Assembly: GCF_016907895.1 (NCBI RefSeq)
Contig: NZ_JAFBCV010000011.1
Span: 87,381 to 151,380, forward strand
From: Shouchella xiaoxiensis
Lineage (GTDB): Bacteria > Bacillota > Bacilli > Bacillales > Bacillaceae_D
Reading direction: 5' to 3'
Length of the DNA stretch: 64,000 nt
The notes under the pieces are model-generated. The model saw nothing but the letters and a program-made list of their open reading frames with translations. It was not told where the DNA came from and did not search any database. This document shows positions 43,679 through 53,284 of this stretch, piece by piece (within the stretch, counting starts at the first letter, position 1; each line of letters begins with the position of its first letter). The position numbers and the translations under genes were made by a program.

Positions 43679-43813
43679 GTGTTAGGCCAGCTGCCAAATG
43701 AGCTACTTCTGGAATCTTACTGTCGCGCAATTGAACATCAACTAAGCCCTGACTTTATTTCAATCCTAAAAGATGAATTATTTCGTCGCGGGATTATTCA
43801 TCAGTGCAGTTAA
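43679..43813 (+). CDS. sda: Sporulation histidine kinase inhibitor Sda
   Basis: 44 aa from a GTG, with GAGGGGGG 6 nt upstream. It reads LPNELLLESYCRAIEHQLSP and DFISILKDELFRRGI; B. subtilis Sda has [20 protein letters not shown] and DFIELIENEIKRRSL at the same places. Sda is a helical hairpin that binds KinA/KinB and stops sporulation when replication is disturbed. The gene is too short for most ORF filters and lies alone between the RND pump and the peptidase. Confidence 0.9.
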   Translation: MLGQLPNELLLESYCRAIEHQLSPDFISILKDELFRRGIIHQCS

Positions 43814-43828
43814 TATACACTATTAAGA

Positions 43829-43855
43829 AAGACATGATTGTAAAAATCATGTCTC
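43829..43855. terminator. Hairpin after sda
   Basis: 10-bp stem AGACATGATT / AATCATGTCT with a 5-nt loop between sda and the converging peptidase; T-runs are short. Confidence 0.65.
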
Positions 43856-43866
43856 TCTAACTCGTT

Positions 43867-45561
43867 TTATTGGTCAAGCTCTTTTAATTCAGTTTCTATA
43901 AAATCCATTAACGAACGAATTGTTTCTGCAGAGAAATCAAAGCGAATACCTGCTGTTTTGTACACATCTGCCAGTCCTTTAGAACTTCCTAACGTCAATG
44001 CTCTTTTGTAGCTTTCAAGGGTTTCTACTGGATTTTCTTTGTAAGCTTTATACATCTGAAGTGCACCAAGTTGAGCAATGACATACTCAACATAATAAAA
44101 AGGAACTTCAAAAATATGTAAGATTCGTAACCATGCCGTCTCCTGCCATTCCTCATGTTCAGACCAGTCGGCAACCTCCGAATCAATTGCTTTCAAAAGC
44201 TGTTTAAACGTCTGATTACGCTCTTCAACTGTATGCATTGTATTTTCATAGAGCCAATGCTGAAATTGGTCAATAACCATCCCTGCTGGCAAGAAGTCCA
44301 CAATTGATTTTAACTGCATACGTTTCGCCCGCTTTAGCTCCTCATTATTACTGTAAAATTGCTCCCACTGATTCATTGTGAACAGCTCCATCGACATACT
44401 CGCAAGCTCACTTGACTCCATCGGCGTATCTCGATACAAATGCAATGGTATGTCTTTTTTTAAATCATTATGAATACAGTGACCCATTTCGTGCAGCAAT
44501 GTAATTAGATCATCATGCGTGTGCGCGTGGTTCATGAAAACAAATGAGAGCCCAGAAACTGGTAAAGGTGCGCAAAACCCACCCGGTGATTTACTCTTCC
44601 TACTCTCCAAATCAAGCATTTTCTTATCATCCATTAAATGAAGCAGCTCACCGAAACGATCATCTATTGACGTCAGGACGCTGCGACTCTTAACGATTAA
44701 CTCCTGCGTACTAGAGAAGGGCTTAAGCGGAGCTTGCTCCGGCAAAACAGCGCTCACGTCCCAAGGCTTATATGTTTCTACACCTAATGCATCTTGATGC
44801 TCTTTATGCAACTTTTCTTTTAATGGTTTTACATAGGTGGCGATGTTTTGTGCCAGCTCTTTGCAATCGCTCGGCGAGTAATCAAATCGTTCATATTTTT
44901 TAAACATGTAGTCACGATAATTAACAAAACCCGCATTTGTTGCTTTTTTCTGGCGGATTTCGATTAATTCGCTCATAATCTCTTGCAATGGCTTTTCTTT
45001 AACAAGAAAGGCTTCACGACTTAAACTCATCGCTTTTTTTCTTATTTCTCGATCACTATTCTCAGAGTAGGGAGAAAGCTGCGCTAACGTCTTTTCTTCT
45101 CCATCCCAATTAACGGTGAGGGATCCTGTATGTTCAAAATAAGCTGTCGTTAAACGGTTTTCTTCTATTTCTAAAGTAATGTTCTCTTCACGAAATAAAG
45201 CTTCGGCATTCTTTCTTCTTTTAACTAGATAGCCATAACGTTCTTCCGGTAAATTCTTAAGAGCTTTTGATCCTAAAAAAGCTGAGTCAAGCTTTGCAGA
45301 ATACGTCTTTACAATAGGTTCAATAACTTCTTGGTCATGCTCAAATACTTTTTTCGTTTCTGTCGAATTGCTATAACAATTAAAATCAATATAGTGGCCT
45401 GTCAGCATCTCTTCTATTTGACCTAATAATTCAGATTCTTTCTGTAAAAACACTTCCAGCTGAACAACAGAATCTAGTGGAATAGCAAGAATTTCTTCGA
45501 ATCGATTAACCACGTTTTCTGTATCATTAAAATCCAACGCAGATTGATAGAATTTTGACAT
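43867..45561 (-). CDS. M3 family oligoendopeptidase
   Basis: 564 aa zinc peptidase. The HExxH motif is in LITLLHEMGHCIHNDL (about residue 355), and the third ligand Glu fits in SSELASMSMELF 30 residues later. The long N-terminal helical lobe is typical of PepF/oligoendopeptidase F enzymes, which degrade short peptides in the cytoplasm. AAAAGGAG precedes the ATG by 10 nt. No signal peptide. Confidence 0.9.
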   Translation of the reverse strand: MSKFYQSALDFNDTENVVNRFEEILAIPLDSVVQLEVFLQKESELLGQIEEMLTGHYIDFNCYSNSTETKKVFEHDQEVIEPIVKTYSAKLDSAFLGSKALKNLPEERYGYLVKRRKNAEALFREENITLEIEENRLTTAYFEHTGSLTVNWDGEEKTLAQLSPYSENSDREIRKKAMSLSREAFLVKEKPLQEIMSELIEIRQKKATNAGFVNYRDYMFKKYERFDYSPSDCKELAQNIATYVKPLKEKLHKEHQDALGVETYKPWDVSAVLPEQAPLKPFSSTQELIVKSRSVLTSIDDRFGELLHLMDDKKMLDLESRKSKSPGGFCAPLPVSGLSFVFMNHAHTHDDLITLLHEMGHCIHNDLKKDIPLHLYRDTPMESSELASMSMELFTMNQWEQFYSNNEELKRAKRMQLKSIVDFLPAGMVIDQFQHWLYENTMHTVEERNQTFKQLLKAIDSEVADWSEHEEWQETAWLRILHIFEVPFYYVEYVIAQLGALQMYKAYKENPVETLESYKRALTLGSSKGLADVYKTAGIRFDFSAETIRSLMDFIETELKELDQ

Positions 45562-45723
45562 AACGTATCAGCTCCTTTTCGCTATTCTAGCAAAATATCC
45601 AGGAATCAATCTAGTAAAAACTGTCACTAGCCTAAAGCTTGTAGGAATTTAGCGACTTAGGTTAAACTAGTTATACCTTTAACAAACGTTAATAGAAACC
45701 ATCGGTTAGGAGGATTAATTAAA

Positions 45724-46281
45724 ATGATTGAACCAGTACACGCTTCTTCATGGCACACGTATCCTAGCATGGTTGCAATTGTTACTTCACAGTATGATCA
45801 GGAGCACAATGTGATGGCATCTGGATGGCATACATTCATGGCTACTGACCCTGGTCACTATGGAATAGCCGTTCGTAAAGAAACCTATACATATGAGTTA
45901 ATTAAGCAAAGCGGAGTTTTTGCTGTCCAATTTCTTCCTGCCGCTCAATCTGAGCAAATTCAGGCTTGCGGTACGTATAGCGGAAGAGAGATTGATAAAT
46001 TCAGTTCATTCTCCATTCCTTATAGACCTGGAATAAAAGTAGATGTGCCTATCTTAAGTGATGCCTATTTTGCTTATGAATGCAAAGTCGTTGGTCAACA
46101 CACATATGGAACACATGAATGGATTGTTGGTGAAGTTGTCCAAAGTTACCGTGACAAACAGCTTTTTACGGGTACAAATGCGGTTGACCTTAACAGACTT
46201 CAAGTTCCCTTGTATATTGGACGCTCAGAATATCGAGTGCTTACAAGTGATGCTCCGCGCAAAATCCACATAAAGCCTTAG
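45724..46281 (+). CDS. Flavin reductase family protein
   Basis: 185 aa, split-barrel FMN-binding fold: TYPSMVAIVTSQYDQEHNVMASGWHTFM at the start, HYGIAVRKETYTYELIKQSGVFAVQFLP in the middle. Such proteins reduce flavin with NAD(P)H or act as flavoprotein oxidoreductases. AGGAGG is 9 nt before the ATG. No partner monooxygenase is adjacent; a link to the missing paaE function is not shown by position. Confidence 0.85.
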   Translation: MIEPVHASSWHTYPSMVAIVTSQYDQEHNVMASGWHTFMATDPGHYGIAVRKETYTYELIKQSGVFAVQFLPAAQSEQIQACGTYSGREIDKFSSFSIPYRPGIKVDVPILSDAYFAYECKVVGQHTYGTHEWIVGEVVQSYRDKQLFTGTNAVDLNRLQVPLYIGRSEYRVLTSDAPRKIHIKP

Positions 46282-46286
46282 AAAGC

Positions 46287-46331
46287 ACAGCCTTCTGTTT
46301 TGAAATAACAACAATCAGAAGCTTTTTTCCA
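46287..46331 (+). terminator. Probable terminator after the flavin reductase gene
   Basis: Imperfect stem around CTTCTG (46292-46297) and CAGAAG (46316-46321) with a following run of T. Confidence 0.45.
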
Positions 46332-46419
46332 TTGTTATTTGCTTGGAAAGCTCCCCTTATCTCTATCTAGCCACTCCCTTTTTTAAATTGAAACCAGTTA
46401 TTCAGTTACGTAGTGTCAA

Positions 46420-46447
46420 AAAAAAACAGTGACATAAAGTCACCGTT
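46420..46447 (-). terminator. Terminator after ktrA-type gene
   Basis: Short stem GTGAC / GTCAC within CGGTGACTTTATGTCACTG on the minus strand, followed by eight T. Confidence 0.75.
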
Positions 46448-47105
46448 ACAATGCTCCCTTTTCAAATCGTTTTAAATCTTTATTCTCACCTAATATGATG
46501 ATGACATCTCCTTCAGTCAGCGTGTCATCTGGCATCGGCGTAATTGTTAACCTTCCAGCTGATTTAATCCCTAATATATTGCACTTGTATTTTTTACGAA
46601 TGTTCAATTTCGCTAAAGGTTGACCCGCAATCTTACTTGTAGCGCGCATTTCTAAAATACTGTGATCAGGTGAAATCTCAACATAATCTATTATCTTATC
46701 TGAATCTAAGCTGTGAGCAATTCGTATACCCATATCAAGTTCAGGATGGACAATTCGATCCGCACCGATTTTTTCAAGCACGCGGTGATGCTGTTCATTT
46801 CGTGCCTTTACCCAAACTTTTTTAACACCTAATTCTTTTAATAAGAGTGTTGTTAAAATGCTCTCCTGAATATGGTCGCCTATTGCTACTAATACACAGT
46901 CATAATTGGTTGGTTCAAGTGACCTTAGCGTTTTTTCTTGCGTCGTATCCGCAATAATCGCACGGCTAGTGAACGCATCCGCATCTTGCACTCTCTCTTC
47001 ATTCTCATCAACCGCAATAACATCGTGACCTTGCTTATAAAGTTCCTTGCACACGCTTGTTCCAAAACGACCAAGACCGATAACTAGAAACTGTTTTTTT
47101 GACAA
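46446..47105 (-). CDS. ktrA: K+ uptake regulatory subunit (KtrA/KtrC type)
   Basis: 219 aa. RCK_N domain with the nucleotide motif VIGLGRFGTSVCKEL and the acidic VDENEE at the strand end, then LVAIGDHIQESILTTLLLKELGV; the C-terminal RCK_C part begins near residue 140. The subunit gates the membrane partner in response to ATP/ADP and c-di-AMP. It lies 20 nt after its membrane partner. Whether it is A or C type is open. Confidence 0.9.
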   Translation of the reverse strand: MSKKQFLVIGLGRFGTSVCKELYKQGHDVIAVDENEERVQDADAFTSRAIIADTTQEKTLRSLEPTNYDCVLVAIGDHIQESILTTLLLKELGVKKVWVKARNEQHHRVLEKIGADRIVHPELDMGIRIAHSLDSDKIIDYVEISPDHSILEMRATSKIAGQPLAKLNIRKKYKCNILGIKSAGRLTITPMPDDTLTEGDVIIILGENKDLKRFEKGAL

Positions 47106-47125
47106 TCCACTAACCTCCCGTTTAA

Positions 47126-48472
47126 CTAACCAATGATGATTCGCTCTGTTGCATACCGGTATCGATCTGGTTCTTCCTCTTTACGTAGAGAGAATAGCAA
47201 AGCAACAATTCCCACACGTCCAATTAGCATCAGCACCATCAACACCACCTGACTTGAAAATGTTAGTTCAGACGTTACGCCTAATGACAATCCACATGTT
47301 CCAAATGCAGATGCTGTTTCTACAAAAACTTGGACTAATGATATACCAGATCCTTGCTCAAAATACATGATTAGTATCATTGCTACAATAAACATAAAAG
47401 CGAATATTGATATAACAATAAAGGATTTCTGTTGATCTTCTTCATGAATACGTCGTCCAAATACCTGCACATGTTTTCGTCCCAAAGTAAAACTCTTAAT
47501 CGATAGAGCCATGACGGCAAGCGTCGTTGTCCGAATTCCCCCACCAACACTTGATGGACTTGCACCAATAATCATCAAACAAGACAGAAACAACAAAACA
47601 GGCACGTGAAACACGTTTAAATCAACAGTACTTAACCCAGCACTCCTTGCTGTTGCTGAGAAAAAAACAGACTGAGAAATTTGTTCATGCCAATTTAAAT
47701 TTGCAAAAGCAAGATCTTTTTCTAAGAACCATATTCCTAATGCGCCTATAATAAAAACGATAAAATAAGTCGCAGTAGACAGCTTTGTGAACAAACTAAA
47801 TTTAAATGTACGTTTTCGACTCTTAAGATATTCCGTGCATTCAAGCAACACCGGGAAACCAATTGATCCAGCAAAGATTAATAAAATAGTTAGGATTTGG
47901 ACAACATAGTCATCTACAAACGGTATTAACGACTGGCCCGTTAAATCAAACCCAGCATTTGTGAACGCACTTAGTGCTGCAAAAGCCCCTTGTATATAAG
48001 CATCGATTGGATTCTCAAAAAACTGTAAATAATATGTACCTAATAATACAGCTGCCACACCTTCGATCATTAACGCAATCAATAATAAACTACTCATCAG
48101 CTTAACAAGGCCAGAAAATTGATTCTGTACCCGATTTTGATCAACCATGATGAGCAATTTTTGCGATACGTTAACTCTTCGACCAAATAAGATCCATGCA
48201 AACGTCCCAAGCGTCATAATTCCTACGCCACCCATTTGAATGGCTAACGCCAATACCAATATTCCAGCGGTATTAAAGGTCTCTACTACATTAATTGTAA
48301 CTAAGCCCGTAACACTCACTGCACTTACTGATGTAAATAAAGCGTCTTTATAAGAAAGATCAACTCCTGGCTCATGAAAAATGGGTAGATAGAGCAACAT
48401 GCTAAAGACAAACATAGCAATAATGTAAGCATAGAGAATCAGTCTAAATGGATTTCTTTTTCGCGAATTCAT
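47126..48472 (-). CDS. ktrB: K+ uptake membrane subunit (KtrB/KtrD type)
   Basis: About 448 aa, four M1-P-M2 repeats. The P-loop segments include SVSAVSVTGLVTI, FTNAGFDLTG, ATARSAGLSTVDL and FGTCGLSLGVT, the TrkH/KtrB filter series. In Bacillus KtrAB/CD brings in K+ with Na+ dependence and helps osmotic and pH balance. I use the ATG at 48472, with GAGGAG 7 nt upstream, and not the ATG at 48490, whose next codons form that site. Confidence 0.92.
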   Translation of the reverse strand: MNSRKRNPFRLILYAYIIAMFVFSMLLYLPIFHEPGVDLSYKDALFTSVSAVSVTGLVTINVVETFNTAGILVLALAIQMGGVGIMTLGTFAWILFGRRVNVSQKLLIMVDQNRVQNQFSGLVKLMSSLLLIALMIEGVAAVLLGTYYLQFFENPIDAYIQGAFAALSAFTNAGFDLTGQSLIPFVDDYVVQILTILLIFAGSIGFPVLLECTEYLKSRKRTFKFSLFTKLSTATYFIVFIIGALGIWFLEKDLAFANLNWHEQISQSVFFSATARSAGLSTVDLNVFHVPVLLFLSCLMIIGASPSSVGGGIRTTTLAVMALSIKSFTLGRKHVQVFGRRIHEEDQQKSFIVISIFAFMFIVAMILIMYFEQGSGISLVQVFVETASAFGTCGLSLGVTSELTFSSQVVLMVLMLIGRVGIVALLFSLRKEEEPDRYRYATERIIIG

Positions 48473-48817
48473 TGCCAAACTCCTCTTCATCTAACTCCAG
48501 CTTACTAAATGATTTTATTTTAGTGCACTCCCCACACTCTTTCAATCCTTATTTATCTTTTTTAACAAATAACCTTCATTCATTTTTGTCAGTTCGTTAC
48601 AATGTCTCTTTCCTTTTCAGCTAAAACCTAACAGATTCCTTTCTATTCGCTGTCATCATAAAGAGACACCCTGTCGTATCAGCTCTTAATAACATTCCTG
48701 CTTTGTTTTTTAATTTAGATACAGTAAAATGAAAATAGTTCAACGTAGAACATCCCTTATCCCATTCGTTTTCATTTCCTATATACCATTGTTCACTCGT
48801 ATATGAAAGGAGATACC
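48473..48817. other. Divergent promoter region of ktrB and the GntR gene
   Basis: About 345 bases, AT-rich. I see no further gene, no ydaO/c-di-AMP riboswitch motif, and no strong operator-like palindrome. Confidence 0.45.
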
Positions 48818-49198
48818 TTGAAAGCCACTTTTGATGATTCAAAACCCATTTTCCAACAAATTGCAGACATGATTTCAGATGACATTATTGAAGGAAGCTT
48901 GACTGAAGGGGACAAACTCCCCTCAACTACTGACTTATCGACCTTTTATCAGATTAATCGCGCTACAGCACAAAAAGGATTAGCTTCTCTTGTAGATAAA
49001 GACCTTATTTATAAACAACGTGGTGTTGGAATGTTTGTACAAAGAGGAGCGAAAAAACGTCTATTAGATGAACGAAAGCAAGCTTTTTTTGTCAGTTACA
49101 TTAAACCAATGCTTAGCGAGGCAAAACGAATCCAATTAACAGATACAGAAGTAATTGACTTCATAAAGAAAAAAGACGAGCGTACGGACAACGAATAG
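48818..49198 (+). CDS. GntR family (YtrA-type) transcriptional regulator
   Basis: 126 aa from a TTG at 48818 with AAGGAG 5 nt upstream; an ATG at 48803 has no usable site. Short GntR type: KPIFQQIADMISDDIIEG, KLPSTTDLSTFYQINRATAQKGLASLVD and YKQRGVGMFVQ, then a small C-terminal helix part. YtrA-type proteins usually repress an ABC transporter operon located directly downstream, but here spoIIP follows. The closest match in the window is the broken gene at 61290, whose ABC genes are intact. It may have taken over their control. Confidence 0.88.
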   Translation: MKATFDDSKPIFQQIADMISDDIIEGSLTEGDKLPSTTDLSTFYQINRATAQKGLASLVDKDLIYKQRGVGMFVQRGAKKRLLDERKQAFFVSYIKPMLSEAKRIQLTDTEVIDFIKKKDERTDNE

Positions 49199-49213
49199 TC
49201 CTACGCTTTTTTT
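49179..49213 (+). terminator. Terminator of the GntR gene
   Basis: Stem AGCGTA..GGAC / GTCC..TACGCT that contains the stop codon, followed by seven T. Confidence 0.75.
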
Positions 49214-49323
49214 GTATGTCTTCCTGCGAAAAATTTTCTCTAATCCTTCTTTTATCCTCAGAGAAGCGGTTTGCAAACGACAGTGATATTCTCTGCCCCA
49301 ATTTCATAGATTAAGATAGAAGG

Positions 49324-50442
49324 ATGGTGAAGAATATGAGTCAACTACTTAAATGGCTAGGGACCATCTCAGCCATATTGCTGTCTCTTTTACTTGTTAT
49401 TAGCATTCTGGCAACGAATAACACTTGGTATAACCGAGGCCTTAACGATATGGTTGCACCTTTAGATGGCGTAGACTTGCTTTCTCTTATTTCAACTGAA
49501 AATCATTCTTTCAAACAGGCATTACCGACAGATTATCAACAGCGTTCAATAGGTAACATGCTCGTCTCTTCCACAACAAGTCTCGATTTAAATAACCCTT
49601 TATCACTACTCGCTCAAGGAATTCCAATCATGTCTTCTTTTGACACAAGAATTGTACAGGCTGGTGAAGGGACTAACCTAACAAATATGCCAAGAGAATC
49701 AACTCCCCCTGAAGAGGCATTAGAAAAACTGGCTAAAGAACATGCCAACTCAACACCTACAGTTGAAACACCGGCAACGAACAATGACGGACAAGCCACA
49801 GAACCTTCCGTCCTTATCTATCATACACACAGCTATGAATCTTATTTACCGGAACTCGGTTTTGAAGGTGATCCCAATGCAGATAAAGCCATTTCAAGTG
49901 ACCCTACTAAAAACATTATTAGAGTTGGTAACCGTTTTGCCGAAGTACTAGGTGAGCATGACATCATAGCCGATGTTGATCAAACGAATGTCAATGCCTA
50001 TATGCTGGAGCGTGATATGAAAAATTATTATGCTGCATCGAGACAAATTGTCACGAAACAAATGGATGAGCAAGACTATGATTTAATTCTTGACTTCCAC
50101 CGTGATTCAGTTCGAGCAGAACATACGGTTGCGACGATCAACAACGAACGTTTTGCCAGAATATTGTTTGTTGTTGGTACTGCTCACCCAAACGCTGACG
50201 CCCAAAGAAAAGCAGCCATCGAACTGAACGAGCGAATTGAAGCGGAATACCCTGGATTGAGTCGTGGTGTATTTGAGAAAGATAAATCACAAGGAAACGG
50301 CGTATACAATCAAGACCTTGCCGACACCGCCATGTTAATCGAATTCGGAGGCGTTGACAATACGATGGATGAAAGCTTACGCAGTGCTGAAGCTGTAGCC
50401 GGAATACTAGCCGATTACTATAAAGAAACCATTCGTGAATAA
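49324..50442 (+). CDS. spoIIP: Stage II sporulation protein P
   Basis: 372 aa. An N-terminal membrane anchor (LGTISAILLSLLLVISILA) is followed by a linker and the SpoIIP domain: VLIYHTHSYESYLP (catalytic His), DLILDFHRDSVR, and NGVYNQDLADTAMLIEFGGV. SpoIIP is a peptidoglycan amidase/endopeptidase that works with SpoIID and SpoIIM in septal thinning and engulfment. It is shorter than B. subtilis SpoIIP, mainly in the linker. Start is uncertain: the ATG at 49324 or another at 49336. No gpr precedes it, unlike in many bacilli. Confidence 0.92.
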   Translation: MVKNMSQLLKWLGTISAILLSLLLVISILATNNTWYNRGLNDMVAPLDGVDLLSLISTENHSFKQALPTDYQQRSIGNMLVSSTTSLDLNNPLSLLAQGIPIMSSFDTRIVQAGEGTNLTNMPRESTPPEEALEKLAKEHANSTPTVETPATNNDGQATEPSVLIYHTHSYESYLPELGFEGDPNADKAISSDPTKNIIRVGNRFAEVLGEHDIIADVDQTNVNAYMLERDMKNYYAASRQIVTKQMDEQDYDLILDFHRDSVRAEHTVATINNERFARILFVVGTAHPNADAQRKAAIELNERIEAEYPGLSRGVFEKDKSQGNGVYNQDLADTAMLIEFGGVDNTMDESLRSAEAVAGILADYYKETIRE

Positions 50443-50445
50443 TAT

Positions 50446-50469
50446 AAAGACCGCCATTCGGCGGTCTTT
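50446..50469. terminator. Bidirectional terminator
   Basis: 10-bp stem AAAGACCGCC / GGCGGTCTTT with ATTC loop between spoIIP and the converging LacI gene. Confidence 0.85.
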
Positions 50470-51499
50470 ATTGTCTTTCTATTGCTTGACTCGTTTCTCT
50501 TCTCACTAACCTGTGACCAACCTTAACAGCCTGCATAGGTAAGTCTGGATTTGCGATTCGCTTCCGCAGTAATTCAGCAGATTTAAACCCTAATTCATAG
50601 ATTTGAATATCCATTGTCGTTAACGGAGGACTTGCTAGTTCTGACATCAACACATTATTAAAGCTGACAACAGATATATCTTTTGGAACTTGATAACCCA
50701 TACTTGAAAGCATGCGGAGCACACCTAGAGCCATAAGGTCATCGGCTACGATGATCGCTGTTGGTGGAGTCACTTGTGCCATTAATTCAATAACAGCCTG
50801 TTCACCACCTTCAAACACTTCATCGTGGTAAACAAGATCACCTTCGTTTATCTCTAGACCAGCACTCGTCAAAGCTTCACAATAGCCTTCTCGATGGTCT
50901 AGCGTCACGTAGGCGTCTTTTCTCCCACCAATAAACCCGATACGCTGATGCTTTAAAAGCAGTAAATATTCAGTGAGCATCTTTGCTGCTTTTACGTTAT
51001 CGTTGTTTACATATGAGACAACCCCTTCGAGTTGCTCTGGCGGTCTGCCTATAACAACAAACGGAAAATTTTCTTCTAGTAAAAACGGTATAACTGGATC
51101 TGCTGTTGTTGAATACAGCAAGATCATTCCATCAACCCGTCGACTATGAACCATTTCTTTTACTTCTTCTATAATGTCGGATTCCAATTGGCCTGTTGAT
51201 AGATATAAGCCATACTTATCTTCATTAGCCTGAGCCGTTATTCCCCTTAACACTTCAGGAAAAAACGGATTCTGGAAAGGCGCGTAAGAAACGCTAGGCA
51301 TGATGACACCAATCACATTCGTCTGTTTATTAACGAGGTTACGTGCATGTACATTTGGATGGTAACCTAATTCAGCCATTACGGCTTTTACACGCGCTTT
51401 CGTTTTCGCACTTATTTTCGGGCTGTCTGCAATCACGCGCGAAACTGTGGAAGGTGCAACCCCTGCCAGCTTTGCTACATCTTTAATTGTATGAGTCAA
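50468..51499 (-). CDS. LacI family regulator of maltodextrin genes
   Basis: About 343 aa. Helix-turn-helix HTIKDVAKLAGVAPSTVSRVIA with hinge LGYHPNVHARNL, then a periplasmic-binding-like core (VNNDNVKAAKMLTEYLL, AIIVADDLMALGVLRML). TTG start at 51499 with GAGGGTGG 7 nt upstream; an ATG at 51526 has no good site. Last gene of the mdx-malL run, so it most likely acts as the local MalR and binds the CGTTTGC-type operators near 56.7-56.8 kb. Confidence 0.88.
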   Translation of the reverse strand: MTHTIKDVAKLAGVAPSTVSRVIADSPKISAKTKARVKAVMAELGYHPNVHARNLVNKQTNVIGVIMPSVSYAPFQNPFFPEVLRGITAQANEDKYGLYLSTGQLESDIIEEVKEMVHSRRVDGMILLYSTTADPVIPFLLEENFPFVVIGRPPEQLEGVVSYVNNDNVKAAKMLTEYLLLLKHQRIGFIGGRKDAYVTLDHREGYCEALTSAGLEINEGDLVYHDEVFEGGEQAVIELMAQVTPPTAIIVADDLMALGVLRMLSSMGYQVPKDISVVSFNNVLMSELASPPLTTMDIQIYELGFKSAELLRKRIANPDLPMQAVKVGHRLVRRETSQAIERQ

Positions 51500-51547
51500 T
51501 AGACGTCCACCCTCTTGATCGGCCATTTAACGTTCTCAAGTAGAAAC

Positions 51548-53206
51548 TTAAGAGTTTGTTTTTCGGTAAATACGTGCTTCATAAGGCTTTAATTGTTGAG
51601 AATCTGCCTCATCATAATTGCTTAAAATGATTGTGCCGTTCCCTTCATGTTCAAACCGATGTGCTTCTTCCGACAAGTTAACTGCGATAGTAAACGTGTC
51701 ATCTTGTCCATGTCTTTCATAAACAAACACTTCTTCCACTCCAACATCTCGAAGCTGATACGTGCCGTATACGAGTGTATCATATTGTTTACGTACTTCA
51801 ATCATCTTCCGGTAAAAACTCAATATTGATGATGGATCAGCTTTCTGGGAATCCACATTAATTTCCCTGTAATTTGGATTCACTTTTAACCAAGTGTTGT
51901 CAGCCTGACTAAAGCCACCGTTTTTCTCAGTCGACCACTGTAAAGGCGTTCGTGAGTTGTCCCGACCTTGGCTCCATACGACTTGCATAATCTCTTCGTG
52001 CGGCACACCTTTAGCACTTTCTTGTTTATAATAATTACGCATCGAAACGTCATCATATTCTTCAATTGAATCAAATTGAACGTTCGTCATTCCTATTTCT
52101 TGTCCTTGATAGATAAACGGTGTTCCCTTCATGAAGAAATACATCGTTCCTAATGCTTTTGCACAAAGATTCCAGTATTCCTCATCATTGCCCCAAGACG
52201 ACACCGCACGTGTTTGATCGTGGTTTTCAATAAATAAAGCGTTCCAGCCCAGACCTTCTAAACCATACTGCCATTTAGATAATGCTTCTTTCACAGCTGC
52301 TACATCAAGCTTCTGTTCGGCATCTTTTCCCCAGAGACCTAAGTGTTCAAACTGAAAGACCATGTTAAACACACCGTTGTTTTCACCAACCCAGGCAGCC
52401 ACATCATCAGGATTTTCCATACGAACTCCATTTGCTTCACCGACGGTAAAAACATCATGTTGATCAAGTGTTTCCCGCTTCATCTCCTGAAGATAGTCAT
52501 GAATGCCTGGACGATTCATATGCCCATCAAATGATTCAACAAACGTTTCTTCCGTTTCATTCGGTAGATCAGGTAATCCATCAATTTTTTTAATATGGCT
52601 AATCGCATCTACACGGAAACCGTCAATTCCTTTGTTCATCCACCAATTCATTGTTTCGTAAAGCGTGTCGCGGACTTCTTTGTTTTCCCAGTTCAAATCA
52701 GGTTGTTTCGTTGAAAAAATGTGCATATAATATTGTTCTGTTTTTTCGTCCCATTCCCATGCAGGTCCATTGAAGATCGAAGCCCAGTTATTTGGCTCTG
52801 AACCATCAGCCTGAGCATCACGCCAAATATACCAATCTCGCTTTTCACTTTCCTTCGATGATCTCGATTCAACAAACCACTCATGCTCATCTGACGTATG
52901 GTTAATAACGAGATCAATGATTAATTTCATTCCACGAGCATGTACCTCGTCCAGTAACTGATCAAAATCAGCCATGCTCCCGAATTCTTCCATGATTTCT
53001 TTATAGTCTCGAATATCATAGCCATTGTCGTCATTCGGTGAATCGTACATAGGGCTTAACCAAATAACATCGATGCCGAGCCATTTTAAATAATCTAATT
53101 TAGAAATCACACCTTGCAAATCACCAATACCATCGTTATTCGCATCATAAAAACTACGTGGGTATACTTGATAGCATACCGCTTCTTTCCACCATTTTTT
53201 TGACAA
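51548..53206 (-). CDS. malL: Oligo-1,6-glucosidase / alpha-glucosidase (GH13)
   Basis: 552 aa GH13 enzyme. Conserved regions: VINHTSDEHEWF, GFRVDAISHIKK (nucleophile Asp200), FTVGEANGV (acid/base Glu257) and ENHDQTRAV (Asp330). The opening KKWWKEAVCYQVYPRSFYDANNDGIGDLQG is split here as WKEAVCYQVYPRSF. It cleaves isomaltose and short maltodextrins in the cytoplasm. It follows mdxG by 78 nt. TAGGAG precedes the ATG by 7 nt. Confidence 0.93.
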   Translation of the reverse strand: MSKKWWKEAVCYQVYPRSFYDANNDGIGDLQGVISKLDYLKWLGIDVIWLSPMYDSPNDDNGYDIRDYKEIMEEFGSMADFDQLLDEVHARGMKLIIDLVINHTSDEHEWFVESRSSKESEKRDWYIWRDAQADGSEPNNWASIFNGPAWEWDEKTEQYYMHIFSTKQPDLNWENKEVRDTLYETMNWWMNKGIDGFRVDAISHIKKIDGLPDLPNETEETFVESFDGHMNRPGIHDYLQEMKRETLDQHDVFTVGEANGVRMENPDDVAAWVGENNGVFNMVFQFEHLGLWGKDAEQKLDVAAVKEALSKWQYGLEGLGWNALFIENHDQTRAVSSWGNDEEYWNLCAKALGTMYFFMKGTPFIYQGQEIGMTNVQFDSIEEYDDVSMRNYYKQESAKGVPHEEIMQVVWSQGRDNSRTPLQWSTEKNGGFSQADNTWLKVNPNYREINVDSQKADPSSILSFYRKMIEVRKQYDTLVYGTYQLRDVGVEEVFVYERHGQDDTFTIAVNLSEEAHRFEHEGNGTIILSNYDEADSQQLKPYEARIYRKTNS

Positions 53207-53284
53207 TGTAAAAACTCCTATCCTAATAAGCAGGTTTTATATCTATAGGTGCCTTGTATATAAGCCACCCCTGAATGAATGTAT

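Noticed and set aside
48621..48842. Minus-strand ORF across the GntR promoter
   Set aside because: It has no ribosome site and covers the promoter and start of the clear GntR gene.
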